Source: an uncultured Bacteroidia bacterium
GTDB lineage: Bacteria > Bacteroidota > Bacteroidia > Bacteroidales > UBA932
DNA length: 64,000 nt
Reading direction: 5' to 3'
Assembly (NCBI GenBank): GCA_902789245.1
Contig: CADAND010000003.1
Location: forward strand, 1-64,000
The translations under genes were made by a program, and so were the position numbers. Below the pieces are notes generated by a model that was given only the letters and a program-made list of their open reading frames with translations, did no database searches and was not told where the DNA came from. Shown one piece after another: positions 17,408 to 27,199 of the stretch; the first letter of the stretch is position 1; each line of letters begins with the position of its first letter.

Positions 17408-18835
17408 ATGAAAAAGATACTTAACGCTATCCTTCTCCTCGCGTCGGCCGGGACGTTGCTGTTCTCCTGCCGTCCGATGGACCTGGATGCCCATAAGCTC
17501 GGCCCGGCCGTGTCGGAAGACCAGCTCGCGTTCACGTTCGCCCCTTCCGCCGCAACGCCGAATATCATCGAGCTTCAGAACACCTCCTCCGTGGCGGGTG
17601 TCGCCCTGTGGGACCTCGGCAATGGCACGACGGTCAAAGGCGACGCCGTGTCCGCCACCTACCCCTTTGCCGGTGAGTACACCGTGACGATGTCACTCTA
17701 CACGACCGGCGGTTCCGCCACCATCTCCAAGGTGGTGACCATCAGCGCCGACGACTACGGCCTGCTGGATACCCCGGGCTTCAACGCCCTGACCGGCGGC
17801 GCCGACGCCACCGAAGGCAAGACCTGGGTCTTCGCCCGCTACACCAAGGGCCACTTCGGTGTCGGCGACGTGAATGCCGCACCGGAGGTCAACGGTCCGG
17901 GCTGGTGGCAGTGCGATCCGGACGGAAAGAACGGCTGCTCGCTCTATGAGAACGAGTTCACCTTCATCCAGAAGGGCACCAAGCTCATCTGGAAGAACCA
18001 GGGCAATATCTACACCAACGAGAACGGCATGAACCTTCTCGGCAAGGGCGGCACCCTGAACCCCGTCGTCGGAGACTATGACGTGCCTTACACTCCGGCC
18101 GACGGCCTGGGCTTCTCCCTGGATGAGGAAGCCGGCGTGCTCACCCTCAAGGACGGGGCCTTCCTGGGCTTCTTCACCGGCGTGAGCGAGTACGGAATCA
18201 TCACGCTCAACGAGCACCTGCTCTATGTGTGGTGCCGCAGCGCCGCCGAGCCCGGCAACGCCTGGTACTTCATGTTTGTCCCGAAGGACGAGCTGAAGGA
18301 GCCGGAGGTAGAGCCGGTCGAGCCGAAACCGGAACCCGAACCGGCCTGGTTCCTTCCGGATGCCGAGACCAACCTGCTGGGTGTCAGCATGGACTACGAG
18401 AGCTGGTTCAGCGGAGCAGACTGGGCCGGTGGCCTCAACCCGGGCATCATCTTCAACAACGACATCAAGATCGTCGTGCCGGAAGGCATCGGCGGCGGCG
18501 AGTGGATGGGTCAGTTCAAGATCCACACCCTGGTGCCGGCCGGCGCCCGCGAGCGCTTTGACTTCTGCTGCAAGATCAGCTCCACGGAGGCCGGCACCGC
18601 TACGGTGAAGATGACCTCCGAGGACGACGGCGACGATTCTTTCTTCTACAACGGCAACGTGGAAGTCGCGGCCGGCGCGACCGTCACCTTCGAGGAGGCG
18701 GACCGCATGCTCTTCGACGGCACGGAAAGCATCCTGCTGGTCTTCGACTTCGGTCGCTTCCCGGCAGGCGCCGTGATCACAATCTCCGATCTTTGCCTGC
18801 AGAAACATATTCCGCTGAGCGAGAAACCGGAATAA
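17408..18835 (+). CDS. PKD-domain surface glycan-binding lipoprotein
   Basis: A 475-residue lipoprotein (Cys21 after LLFS). A PKD-like beta-sandwich lies at about 35-110 (ALWDLGNGTTVKGDAVSATY, GEYTVTMSLY). A middle Trp-rich domain follows (GPGWWQCDPDG, KLIWKNQGN), then a Glu/Pro linker (EPEVEPVEPKPEPEP, about 298-312) and a C-terminal domain that could be carbohydrate-binding. The position between susD and the enzymes, and the domain order, fit the SGBP-B class of beta-glucan loci. No catalytic site is visible. The ATG at 17408 was chosen over the upstream TTG. Confidence 0.85.
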   Translation: MKKILNAILLLASAGTLLFSCRPMDLDAHKLGPAVSEDQLAFTFAPSAATPNIIELQNTSSVAGVALWDLGNGTTVKGDAVSATYPFAGEYTVTMSLYTTGGSATISKVVTISADDYGLLDTPGFNALTGGADATEGKTWVFARYTKGHFGVGDVNAAPEVNGPGWWQCDPDGKNGCSLYENEFTFIQKGTKLIWKNQGNIYTNENGMNLLGKGGTLNPVVGDYDVPYTPADGLGFSLDEEAGVLTLKDGAFLGFFTGVSEYGIITLNEHLLYVWCRSAAEPGNAWYFMFVPKDELKEPEVEPVEPKPEPEPAWFLPDAETNLLGVSMDYESWFSGADWAGGLNPGIIFNNDIKIVVPEGIGGGEWMGQFKIHTLVPAGARERFDFCCKISSTEAGTATVKMTSEDDGDDSFFYNGNVEVAAGATVTFEEADRMLFDGTESILLVFDFGRFPAGAVITISDLCLQKHIPLSEKPE

Positions 18836-18870
18836 AAGAAAACATTGGTTATTTGGTTAAATAGGTGGTA

Positions 18871-20232
18871 ATGAGAATGTTGTCCCTGATTGCTTCCGCT
18901 TTGCTTCTGGTCGCTTGCGGTGACAAGGAGCCGGCCCCCGCGCCCGCTCCGGCCGCTACGATCGAGTTCAATCCCGGCACGCTGAGCGTCAGCCCGGAGG
19001 GTGGTGAGGCTTCTGTCCGCGTACAGGCTTCCGCCGTCTGGTCCGTGCTGACCGACGGGCAGGATTGGTACGATCTGGGCTCGACTTCGCAGGTTTTCCG
19101 CGGAGAGAGCATCCTGCGCGTGAAAGCGGCGCCGAATGTGAGCGGAAGCAACCGGCGGGCCACGCTCCGCTTCGAGAGCGGGGAGGCTACGGCCACCCTG
19201 GAGCTGACGCAGGCGTTCTTCGTCCCGGAGCTGTCCTTCTCCCAGACCGACGTGTCGGGAGAAGGCGCCGGGGGCGAGGTCGTGGTGAAAACGACTGCGA
19301 ATGCTTCGTGGCAGGCGGACGAGGGCGACATTCCCTTTTGGTTCAGCATCTCCCCCAAGACCATCGTCAAGGGGGAGGGCGAACTGAAGGTAGATTTCAA
19401 CCGGAGCTACACGGCCGAGGCCCGCAGCGCGGAAGTCCATTTCCGCTGCGGCGACCAGGTCCGGACGCTCCAGGTTGTACAGACGCCCGGCGAGCCGGTA
19501 GTCCCCGGGGCCTATGTCCCGGCGGGCTACCAGCTGGTCTGGCAAGATGACTTCTCCGGCACCTCGGCCGACCTCTCCTCGAACTGGCGTTTCGAGGACT
19601 GGGCGCCCGGGCGCGTGAACAACGAGCTGCAGCGCTATCTCCCCGACGACCGGCGGACTTCGTTCGTGCGCGACGGGGCCCTGCACATCGTGGCCCGCAA
19701 AGATGGCGGGCAAGTCATTTCCGCGCGCATGAATTCCCGCGAATCCTGGCTCTACGGCTACGTCGAGGCGGCCATCCGCCTCCCGAAAGGCAAGGGCACC
19801 TGGCCGGCATTCTGGATGATGCCGGACGATTTCTCCAAGGGTTGGCCGGGCTGCGGCGAAATCGACATCCTGGAAGAAGTGGGCACGAACGCCAACTACA
19901 CGTCTTCCTCTATCCACTGCGAAGCATACAACCATGTCAAGAACACCCAGAAGACGGCGGAACGCCTGACTCCGGGTGCCGAAGACGAATACCATACCTA
20001 CGCCCTTGAGTGGACGGCGGACTTCATCCGGACCTACGTGGACGGAGAGAAGCTGCTGGAATTCCGCAACGACGGAAAGGGCGATGACCGCACCTGGCCG
20101 TTCAACAAGAAGTTCTACATCATCCTCAACCTCGCCTGGGGCGGGGACTGGGGCGGCATGAACGGTGTGGACGAAAGCGCGCTGCCCTGCACGATGCAGG
20201 TGGATTATGTGCGCGTATATAAAAAGCAATGA
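18871..20232 (+). CDS. GH16 endo-beta-1,3-glucanase (laminarinase type) with two BACON-like domains
   Basis: A 453-residue lipoprotein (Cys16). Two BACON-like beta domains fill about 25-110 and 112-205 (each ends in a LELTQ or LQVVQT strand). The GH16 domain runs from about 215 to the end. The catalytic motif EIDILE is at 330-335, with Glu330 as nucleophile, Asp332 and Glu335 as acid/base. WPAFWMMPDDF and WAPGRVNNELQRY are typical of the laminarinase subgroup. It should cut the polymer at the cell surface before SusC/D import. Its stop overlaps the next start by 4 bp. The ATG at 18871 was preferred to a GTG six bases upstream. Confidence 0.93.
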   Translation: MRMLSLIASALLLVACGDKEPAPAPAPAATIEFNPGTLSVSPEGGEASVRVQASAVWSVLTDGQDWYDLGSTSQVFRGESILRVKAAPNVSGSNRRATLRFESGEATATLELTQAFFVPELSFSQTDVSGEGAGGEVVVKTTANASWQADEGDIPFWFSISPKTIVKGEGELKVDFNRSYTAEARSAEVHFRCGDQVRTLQVVQTPGEPVVPGAYVPAGYQLVWQDDFSGTSADLSSNWRFEDWAPGRVNNELQRYLPDDRRTSFVRDGALHIVARKDGGQVISARMNSRESWLYGYVEAAIRLPKGKGTWPAFWMMPDDFSKGWPGCGEIDILEEVGTNANYTSSSIHCEAYNHVKNTQKTAERLTPGAEDEYHTYALEWTADFIRTYVDGEKLLEFRNDGKGDDRTWPFNKKFYIILNLAWGGDWGGMNGVDESALPCTMQVDYVRVYKKQ

Positions 20233-22487
20233 CAACGAAAATGAAGAGCATAAGAAGCTTTTTCCTGTGCGTGCTGACACTGGCCGCGGCCTCCTGCGGC
20301 CGCCCGCAGCAGGCCTCCACGACGGGCTCGACACCGGCCGTGGAACAGCGCGTGGACGCGCTGCTTGCCCGAATGACCCTTGCCGAGAAGATCGGCCAGA
20401 TGAACCAGGTGTCCGCCGGGAGCGATGTTTCCAATTACTCCGATGCCGTCCGCAACGGCCAGATCGGCTCCATCCTCAATGAGGTGGATCCGGTGCGGAT
20501 CAACGAATTCCAGCGCATTGCGGTGGAGGAGTCCCGGCTCGGCATCCCCCTGCTGGTGGGCCGCGACGTGATCCACGGTTTCCATACCGTGTTCCCGATT
20601 CCCCTGGGTCTGGCCGCGACTTTTGATCCGGCGCTTGTGGAAGAGGGCGCGCGCGTCGCTTCCGTGGAGGCGACGGCGCAGGGCATCCGCTGGACTTTCT
20701 CTCCGATGCTCGACATCGCCAGGGATCCCCGCTGGGGCCGGATCGCAGAGGGCAGCGGGGAGGACACGTACCTGGACGCCCGCATGGGCGAAGCCATGGT
20801 GCGGGGCTACCAGGGCACGCTCCAGGACAGCACCACGATGGCCGCCTGCATCAAACATTTCGTGGGCTACGGCGCCGCCGAGGGCGGGCGCGACTACAAC
20901 AGCACCTTCCTCACCGAGCGCCAGCTACGCAATGTCTATCTCCCGCCTTTCGAAGCGGCGGCGAAGGCCGGCGCGCTGACCCTGATGACTTCGTTCAACG
21001 ACAACGACGGCGTCCCTTCGACGGGCAATCGCTTCATCCTTAAGGACATCCTGCGGGACGAGTGGGGCTTCGACGGGATGGTGGTGACCGACTGGAACTC
21101 CATGGGCGAGATGATTTCGCACGGCTACGGCGCGGACCGCAAAGAAGTGGCACGGCTGGCGCTGGAGGCCGGTGTGGACATGGACATGATGACTTACGGA
21201 TTCATCTCCCACCTCGAGGAGCTGGTACGCAGCGGCGCGGTGCAGGAATCCGCCATTGACGCAGCGGTACGGAACATCCTGCGCGTCAAGATCCTGCTCG
21301 GCCTCTTCGAGCATCCCTACGTGGATGCCGCTGCCGCAGAGGCGGTGCAGTATGCGCCGGCGCACCTCGACGCCGCGCGCCGCACGGCAGAGGAGTCGGC
21401 CATCCTGCTCAAGAATACGGGCCTCCTGCCTCTTGACGCGGCACGCACCGGACGCATCCTCGTGACGGGTCCGATGGCCGATGCCCCGCACGACCAGCTG
21501 GGCACTTGGGCTTTCGACGGACAGAAGCAGCACACGGTCACGCCGCTGGCGGCCCTGCGGGAGCGCTTCCCGGGCCGGGTGGACTATGTCCCCGGCCTGA
21601 CGTACAGTCGCGAGAAGAAGAGCCGTTTCGACGAGGTGGTCGCCGCGGCGCGCCGCGCAGACGTCGTGCTGGTCTTCCTCGGCGAAGAAGCCATCCTTTC
21701 CGGCGAGGCGCACAGCCTGGCCGACCTGAACCTGATCGGCTCGCAGAGCGAGCTGCTCGCCGCCCTGCGCAGCGCCGGCAAGCCGGTGGTCGCCACCGTG
21801 ATGGCCGGCCGCCCGCTCACCATCGAGCGCGACCTGCCGAACTGCGACGCGATGCTCTACGCGTTCCATCCCGGCACGATGGGCGGCCCGGCGCTGACGA
21901 ATCTCATTTTCGGCGACGCCACCCCGTCCGGCAAGACGCCGATCACCTTCCTGCGCACCGTCGGTCAGGCGCCGATGTACTACGCACACAACATGACCGG
22001 CCGTCCCTACGGCGGCGAAACCCTCCTGGAAGGCATCGAGGCCGAGGCCGGACAGACCTCCCTGGGAAACACCTCCTACTACCTCGATTACGGCGCCTAT
22101 CCGCTGTTCCCCTTCGGCTATGGCCTGAGCTACACCGAATTTGCCTATACCGACCTGGCGCTCGACGCTGCTTCCTACCGCCGCGACGGCACGATCGGCG
22201 TGTCCTTCACGCTCAGCAATACGGGCAAGCGTGCCGGGACCGAAGTCTGGCAGCTTTACGTGCGGGACCTGGTGGGTTCGCTGACCCGTCCGGTCAAGGA
22301 ACTCAAGCGCTTCGGCCGCGTGACGCTGCAGACCGGCGAGAGCCGCCGCATAGAGATTGAACTGCCTGTCGGCGAACTCGCATTCTGGGGCGCCGACGGC
22401 GTGAAGCAGGTCGAACCGGGCGATTTCCAACTCTGGGTCGCAGGAGACAGCGCCTCCGGCGAACCGCTCGCCTTCAAGGTGCAGTAA
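20229..22487 (+). CDS. GH3 beta-glucosidase lipoprotein
   Basis: A 752-residue lipoprotein (Cys23 in AASC). The N-terminal barrel contains the nucleophile Asp288 in MVVTDWNSMG. The second domain has GEEAILSGEAHSLADLNL with Glu493 as the probable acid/base. A C-terminal fibronectin-type domain (about 640-752) completes the usual three-part GH3 form. It should remove glucose from the ends of beta-glucan oligosaccharides, probably in the periplasm. The 4-bp overlap with the GH16 stop indicates coupled translation. Confidence 0.94.
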   Translation: MTTKMKSIRSFFLCVLTLAAASCGRPQQASTTGSTPAVEQRVDALLARMTLAEKIGQMNQVSAGSDVSNYSDAVRNGQIGSILNEVDPVRINEFQRIAVEESRLGIPLLVGRDVIHGFHTVFPIPLGLAATFDPALVEEGARVASVEATAQGIRWTFSPMLDIARDPRWGRIAEGSGEDTYLDARMGEAMVRGYQGTLQDSTTMAACIKHFVGYGAAEGGRDYNSTFLTERQLRNVYLPPFEAAAKAGALTLMTSFNDNDGVPSTGNRFILKDILRDEWGFDGMVVTDWNSMGEMISHGYGADRKEVARLALEAGVDMDMMTYGFISHLEELVRSGAVQESAIDAAVRNILRVKILLGLFEHPYVDAAAAEAVQYAPAHLDAARRTAEESAILLKNTGLLPLDAARTGRILVTGPMADAPHDQLGTWAFDGQKQHTVTPLAALRERFPGRVDYVPGLTYSREKKSRFDEVVAAARRADVVLVFLGEEAILSGEAHSLADLNLIGSQSELLAALRSAGKPVVATVMAGRPLTIERDLPNCDAMLYAFHPGTMGGPALTNLIFGDATPSGKTPITFLRTVGQAPMYYAHNMTGRPYGGETLLEGIEAEAGQTSLGNTSYYLDYGAYPLFPFGYGLSYTEFAYTDLALDAASYRRDGTIGVSFTLSNTGKRAGTEVWQLYVRDLVGSLTRPVKELKRFGRVTLQTGESRRIEIELPVGELAFWGADGVKQVEPGDFQLWVAGDSASGEPLAFKVQ

Positions 22488-22491
22488 TCCC

Positions 22492-23943
22492 ATGCGGATG
22501 AATGCGCTGCTGTCCCTGCTCCTGCTGGCGCTGAGCGCCTGCCAGGGTGCCGTCCGGCCGGAGCCGGAGCCGGTGGCCGAAGCCACGGTCTACACCACCT
22601 CTGCGGGCGGCCTGCGTTTCGCGGAGAGCCGGGTTCCGCTGATGCGTCCCGGCACGGCGGCCGCCTACCGGGTCCTGCTGAACGGCAAGTCCTTCCAGTC
22701 CGTGGACGGCTTCGGCCTCGCCATCACGCAGGCAAGTTGTTACAATCTGCTGAAGATGAGTCCCGCCGACCGGACGGCCTTCCTGACGGAAGTCTTCGAC
22801 CGGGAGCGCGGGATGGGATCCTCGCTCATCCGCGTCTGCATCGGCGGGTCCGACTTCTCGATGGATGAATTCACCTGGTGCGACGAGCCCGGGCTGGAGC
22901 ACTTCGCCGTGCATCCGCTGGACGAGCAGTACCTGTTCCCCGTCCTGGACGAGATATTCGCGATCAACCCCGACGTGCAGATCATCGCCTCCCCCTGGAG
23001 CGCCCCGCTCTGGATGAAGGTCGGCGAGGACGGCCGGACGCCGCACAATCAGTGGTTTGCCGGCCACCTCGGCGAGGCGTACTACCAGGACTACGCGAAG
23101 TACTTTGTACGCTGGATCCAGGAGATGGAGCGCCGAGGCTACCCGATCATGGCCGTGACCCTGCAGAACGAGCCGCTGAACCGCGGCAACTCCATGTCCA
23201 CCTACATGTCCTGGCAGGAACAGAGCAATTTCATCAAGTGGGCCATCGGCCCGGCTTTCGCTGCCGCCGACCTGAAGACGAAGGTGCTGGTCTTCGACCA
23301 CAACTACAGCTACGACGGCAATTCCGGCCAGCAAGACTACCCGGTCCACATTTTCGAGGATCCGGAGGCGGGCCGCTACGTGCAGGGTTCCGCCTGGCAC
23401 AACTACGGCGGCAACGTATCCGTCCTGGACGGCGTACATGCCCGTTTCCCGGACAAAGAGATCTATTTCACGGAGGCGTCGATCGGCACCTGGAACTACA
23501 GTTTCGAAGACTGCCTGATCAACGATTTCCGGGACGTGTTCCTGGGCACGCTGGGCCGCTGGGGCAAGGGCGTGACCCTGTGGAACCTGATGCTGGACTA
23601 CCAGGGCAAACCCTTCCGGCCGCGCGGGTGCAGCACCTGCTATGGCGCGGTGTCCATCGATGCATCGGATTATTCGCTGAATTCGGTGGTGCGCAACTCG
23701 CACTACTACGACGTCGCGCACTGCTCGAAAGTGCTGCAGCCCGGAGCCGTCCGCTTAGGGACATCGGGTTATTCGGCGGCAGGACTGACCTACCAGCTCT
23801 ACCGCAATCCGGACGGCTCCTATGCGGCGCTGATCCTCAACGAGACCGGCTCTGACGCGCTGCTCAATTTTGTCACCGACAACTACGCCGTCGCCTGCCG
23901 CATCCCCGCCCGCGCCGTCCAGTCCGTCACCTGGTCGGAATAA
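22492..23943 (+). CDS. GH30 glycoside hydrolase (probable beta-1,6-glucanase) lipoprotein
   Basis: A 483-residue lipoprotein (Cys17 in LSAC). The GH30 pattern is clear: FQSVDGFGLAIT at the start of the barrel, SPWSAPLWMK, the acid/base Glu227 in LQNEPLN, and the nucleophile Glu328 in IYFTEAS. A C-terminal beta domain follows. In combination with GH16 and GH3 it most likely cleaves the beta-1,6 branches of laminarin-type glucan; glucosylceramidase-like or other GH30 activities cannot be excluded. It is the last gene of the locus, 4 bp after GH3. Confidence 0.9.
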   Translation: MRMNALLSLLLLALSACQGAVRPEPEPVAEATVYTTSAGGLRFAESRVPLMRPGTAAAYRVLLNGKSFQSVDGFGLAITQASCYNLLKMSPADRTAFLTEVFDRERGMGSSLIRVCIGGSDFSMDEFTWCDEPGLEHFAVHPLDEQYLFPVLDEIFAINPDVQIIASPWSAPLWMKVGEDGRTPHNQWFAGHLGEAYYQDYAKYFVRWIQEMERRGYPIMAVTLQNEPLNRGNSMSTYMSWQEQSNFIKWAIGPAFAAADLKTKVLVFDHNYSYDGNSGQQDYPVHIFEDPEAGRYVQGSAWHNYGGNVSVLDGVHARFPDKEIYFTEASIGTWNYSFEDCLINDFRDVFLGTLGRWGKGVTLWNLMLDYQGKPFRPRGCSTCYGAVSIDASDYSLNSVVRNSHYYDVAHCSKVLQPGAVRLGTSGYSAAGLTYQLYRNPDGSYAALILNETGSDALLNFVTDNYAVACRIPARAVQSVTWSE

Positions 23944-23948
23944 AGCTC

Positions 23949-25646
23949 CTACCTGGATTCCAGGACTTTCGCGTGGGGATGCCCGGCGACGGCTGCCTTC
24001 CAGATATCGTTGTAGCCGCCGTACTGGAGATCCTTCGGGAAGCCGGGACCGTGCTCCGTGTGGAGGAAGTTCCCGTCCTCGTCCTGGGCCTTGATGTTGC
24101 CGTCGATGAACTTGACGAGCAGCAGCTCCTCGAGCCTGGTCCAGGCTGCAAACTGCTCCTGGGCCGTCTCCACGCTGTATTTCGTCATCAGGCGGCGCGC
24201 TTTGCGCAGGCGCCCCTGCTGGACAAGTTTCGCGAGCTTCGCGTCCATCTCCGGGATGCCGCGCTCCAGCTGGTCGCGCTCGAAAGCCTCCGCCGCGCCG
24301 CGGGCCACGGGCGCCATCCGGTCGTACATCTTGTAGCAGGCGTTGGCCACGCGGTTGCACATCCAGAACTGCGCCGTGGGGCTGTAGTGGAGCATGTCGC
24401 CGTTGCCCTCGCGCAGGCACTCGGGCACCCGGGTGAGGTTGGCGTAGATGGGCGTCAGATAGGAAGTGGCGGCGTCGTCGCAGCCGAACCAGATCAGGGC
24501 GCCGACCTCGTCGGGGAGGTTCGGGCGCGCCTGGGCGACGAACCAGAAGCCCGTCTGCTGGGTGGCGATGGCGCGCTCGTTGAGGTAGGTTTTCCCGTCC
24601 ACGGTGAAATTCATCGGACGCCAGCGGTAGGGCAGGCCGTTGCCGCCCGCACCGATGTCGGTGGTCATGTCCATGGGGGTGCCCTCGTAGTGGTCGCGCA
24701 TCACGAAGGCCACGTCGGCCACGCTCACCTTGCGGGCCGGCTTGATGAAGAGCGGCATCTCGCCCTGCAGGTCGTATCCCATCGCGTAGTCCAGCCAGTC
24801 GGAAGCCGGCCGGCTGACCTCGGTGCCGTTCTCCTTATAGACGAACTGGCCGCCGCCGAGGATGTTGAAGGCGCTCCAGGCACGGGCGTCGCAAGCGCGG
24901 GCTCCGCCGAAATCGAGCGGATTGTACGCATCGCGGAAGCTGAAATCGGCATCCTCCCCCTCGTACCAGCCCTGCTCGCGGGCGAAGCTGATCACGTCCG
25001 GGGCGAAGAGGCAGTTCTCCGGATCATCCTGCGGGAAACGCGTGATGCGGGCCTGGTTGGCGTGGGCGCAGATGTAGCCGTCCGGCACGCGCCGCGCCAC
25101 CCACACGATGCCCTTGTTGTCCGCGCCTTTGCCCACGAGGTCCATGATCCAGGCCTCGTGCGGGTCGGCGATCGAGAAGGTCTCGCCTTCGGACGGGTAG
25201 CCGTAGGTGTTGGCAAGCTCCACGATGGTCGCGATGGCCTCGCGTGCCGTCGTGGCGCGCTGCAGGGTCACGTAGATGAGGGAGCCGTAGTCCATGATGC
25301 CAGCCGGGTCCATCTGCTCCTCGCGGCCGCCCCAGGTGGTCTCGCCGATGATGAGCTGGCGCTGGTTCATGTTGCCGACGGTCTGCCAGGTGCGCGCCAC
25401 CTGCGCGATGCTGCCGGTCGGGCGGCCCGTGTCCCACTCGTTGATGGCGAGCAGCGAACCGGCCTTGAAGCGGCCCGCCGGCCGGAAATACAGCTCGCCG
25501 AAGAGGGCGTGCGAGTCGGCGGCGTAGGAGACCATGCTGGATCCGTCTGCGCTGGCGCCGGGGCTGATGATGACGTTGGTACAAGCGTCTGCGCGCCCGG
25601 CCGAAAGGACCGTGGCAAGCAGGATGATGCACAGAAATTTTCTCAT
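23949..25646 (-). CDS. C69-family peptidase (PepD-like dipeptidase), secreted
   Basis: A 565-residue protein. The signal peptide ends at Ala21, leaving Cys22 (DACTNVII) as the new N-terminus, the catalytic nucleophile expected for this Ntn-hydrolase family. GETTWGGREEQ, ANTYGYPSEGETFSIAD and EAWIMDLVG match the dipeptidase core. The start is set at 25646, since the frame merely happens to remain open upstream through pheS. It should release dipeptides or amino acids in the periplasm. Its 3' end is 5 bp from the end of the convergent GH30 gene. Confidence 0.9.
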   Translation of the reverse strand: MRKFLCIILLATVLSAGRADACTNVIISPGASADGSSMVSYAADSHALFGELYFRPAGRFKAGSLLAINEWDTGRPTGSIAQVARTWQTVGNMNQRQLIIGETTWGGREEQMDPAGIMDYGSLIYVTLQRATTAREAIATIVELANTYGYPSEGETFSIADPHEAWIMDLVGKGADNKGIVWVARRVPDGYICAHANQARITRFPQDDPENCLFAPDVISFAREQGWYEGEDADFSFRDAYNPLDFGGARACDARAWSAFNILGGGQFVYKENGTEVSRPASDWLDYAMGYDLQGEMPLFIKPARKVSVADVAFVMRDHYEGTPMDMTTDIGAGGNGLPYRWRPMNFTVDGKTYLNERAIATQQTGFWFVAQARPNLPDEVGALIWFGCDDAATSYLTPIYANLTRVPECLREGNGDMLHYSPTAQFWMCNRVANACYKMYDRMAPVARGAAEAFERDQLERGIPEMDAKLAKLVQQGRLRKARRLMTKYSVETAQEQFAAWTRLEELLLVKFIDGNIKAQDEDGNFLHTEHGPGFPKDLQYGGYNDIWKAAVAGHPHAKVLESR

Positions 25647-25661
25647 TTTATCTTTTCTTCT

Positions 25662-25669
25662 TAAATTTG
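25662..25669 (+). promoter_or_regulatory. -7 box 7 nt before a start codon
   Basis: TAAATTTG, with exactly seven bases between the box and the ATG at 25677. Transcription would begin at or next to the start codon, so the mRNA is probably leaderless. Confidence 0.55.
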
Positions 25670-25676
25670 CAGGCTT

Positions 25677-26090
25677 ATGAAATACAAAGCTATAAAAATT
25701 TTCGGGATTGCCGCGATGCTGCTCCTGCCCTTCCTGGCCGGAGCGCAGCAGCCGCAGAGCGAAGAAGAAGTCGCCAGGCAGCTGCGCGAGACCATTGACC
25801 AGACGATCTCGAACTACGAGAAGATGCTCGGGCTCGAGGACTGGCAGACCTTCTACGTGGACTCCATCCTGACCCATGACTACGAAGCCCTCCGCAACGA
25901 ACTCAAGGGTCTTCAGGCCGCCAAGATGAACAGTTCCGAAGTGTACCAGCAGGTGCAGGACAAGTGGGCCGAGCAGGTCTACGTGTCCATGCAGAAGGTG
26001 CTCGACGCGAAGCAGTGGGACAAGTACCTCAAGGCGGGAGCCGCCCGCGAGAAGAAAGCGCGAGACAAGCGCGCCGCAAAACGCAATTAG
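25677..26090 (+). CDS. Small secreted helical protein of unknown function
   Basis: A 137-residue protein with a signal peptide (ends AGAQQ, about residue 23). The mature part is almost entirely helical and charged (SEEEVARQLRETIDQTISNYEKML, VDSILTHDYEALRNELKGLQ), with a Lys/Arg-rich tail (REKKARDKRAAKRN). No family recognised; a periplasmic chaperone or adaptor similar in style to Spy/CpxP is possible but unsupported. It is divergent from the C69 peptidase. Confidence 0.6.
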   Translation: MKYKAIKIFGIAAMLLLPFLAGAQQPQSEEEVARQLRETIDQTISNYEKMLGLEDWQTFYVDSILTHDYEALRNELKGLQAAKMNSSEVYQQVQDKWAEQVYVSMQKVLDAKQWDKYLKAGAAREKKARDKRAAKRN

Positions 26091-26113
26091 AATCATTCGC
26101 AATATCATAGTCA

Positions 26114-26132
26114 TTCCGGGCTTGACCCGGAA
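26114..26132. repeat. REP-like palindrome before pheS
   Basis: TTCCGGG-CTTGA-CCCGGAA, a perfect 7-bp stem in the 57-bp gap before pheS. A longer hairpin with a similar CTTGAC loop follows pheS at 27200-27238. Neither has a T run, so they look more like repeated extragenic palindromes than terminators. Confidence 0.45.
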
Positions 26133-26147
26133 ACTGTTTCGTAAGAA

Positions 26148-27188
26148 ATGAAAAGAGAAGATATCGACAGGGTCCTTGCGGAGCTGAAAGGGCTCCAGTG
26201 CAAGACGCAGAAGGAAGTGGAAGAAGCGCGCGTGCGCTTCCTCGGCCGCAAAGGTGAGATCACGGCGCTCTTCGAAGAGTTCCGCACCGTGGACAAGGAG
26301 ATGAAGCGCGAATTCGGCCGCACGCTCAACGAGCTCAAGAACGCCGCGCAGGAGACGATCGACCGCCTCCGCGACAGCGTCGGCGAGGAAGGCGGCAGCG
26401 AGGGTCCGAAGCAGGACCTCACGATGCCCGGCGACCCGCTCGAGCTGGGCTCCCGCCATCCGGTCTCGATCGTCCGCCAGGAGATTGTGGACATCTTCCG
26501 CAAGTTCGGTTACGACGTCGCGGAAGGTCCCGAGGTGGAGGACGACTACCACGTCTTCGAGGCGCTCAATTTCCCGCCGAACCACCCTGCGCGCGACATG
26601 CAGGACACTTTCTTCGTGTCCACGGGGCACCCCAACCCGCTGCTCCTCCGCACCCACACGTCCAGCGTCCAGGTGCGCACGATGGAGCGCATGAAGAATC
26701 CGCCCATCCGCGTGATTTGCCCGGGCCGCGTGTTCCGCAACGAGGCCATCAGCGCCCGCGCGCACTGCATCTTCCACCAGGTGGAGGGCCTCTACATCGA
26801 TGAGAATGTGACCTTCGCCGACCTCAAGCAGGCCATCCTGCTCTTCGCCCGCGAGATGTTCGGTCCCGAGACCGAGATCCGCATGCGGCCGTCCTTCTTC
26901 CCCTTCACGGAGCCGTCCGCCGAGGTGGACGTCAGCTGCAACATCTGCCACGGTAAGGGATGCAACATCTGCAAGGGAACGGGCTGGCTGGAGATCCTGG
27001 GCTGCGGCATGGTGGACCCGAACGTCCTCGAGGCCAGCGGGATCGACTCCAAGAAATACAGCGGCTTCGCCTTCGGCATGGGCCTGGAGCGCATTGCGAT
27101 GCTCAAGTGGCGGGTCAACGACCTGCGCCACTACTTCGAGAATGACATGCGTTTCCTCCAGGAGTTCAACGCTGCCGTAGAAGTCTAG
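26148..27188 (+). CDS. pheS: Phenylalanyl-tRNA synthetase alpha subunit
   Basis: A 346-residue class II synthetase subunit. An N-terminal coiled coil (to about 90) is followed by the catalytic core: HPVSIVRQEIVDIFRKFGYDV, FEALNFPPNHPARDMQDTFFV (motif 1-2 region), LRTHTSSVQVRTM, and FPFTEPSAEVDVSC near the C-terminus. The Cys-rich insert CNICHGKGCNICKGTGWLEILG is usual in this phylum. GFAFGMGLERIAML is motif 3. It charges tRNA-Phe as an alpha2beta2 enzyme with PheT, which is not adjacent here. Confidence 0.97.
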   Translation: MKREDIDRVLAELKGLQCKTQKEVEEARVRFLGRKGEITALFEEFRTVDKEMKREFGRTLNELKNAAQETIDRLRDSVGEEGGSEGPKQDLTMPGDPLELGSRHPVSIVRQEIVDIFRKFGYDVAEGPEVEDDYHVFEALNFPPNHPARDMQDTFFVSTGHPNPLLLRTHTSSVQVRTMERMKNPPIRVICPGRVFRNEAISARAHCIFHQVEGLYIDENVTFADLKQAILLFAREMFGPETEIRMRPSFFPFTEPSAEVDVSCNICHGKGCNICKGTGWLEILGCGMVDPNVLEASGIDSKKYSGFAFGMGLERIAMLKWRVNDLRHYFENDMRFLQEFNAAVEV

Positions 27189-27199
27189 TTCAGATAGTG

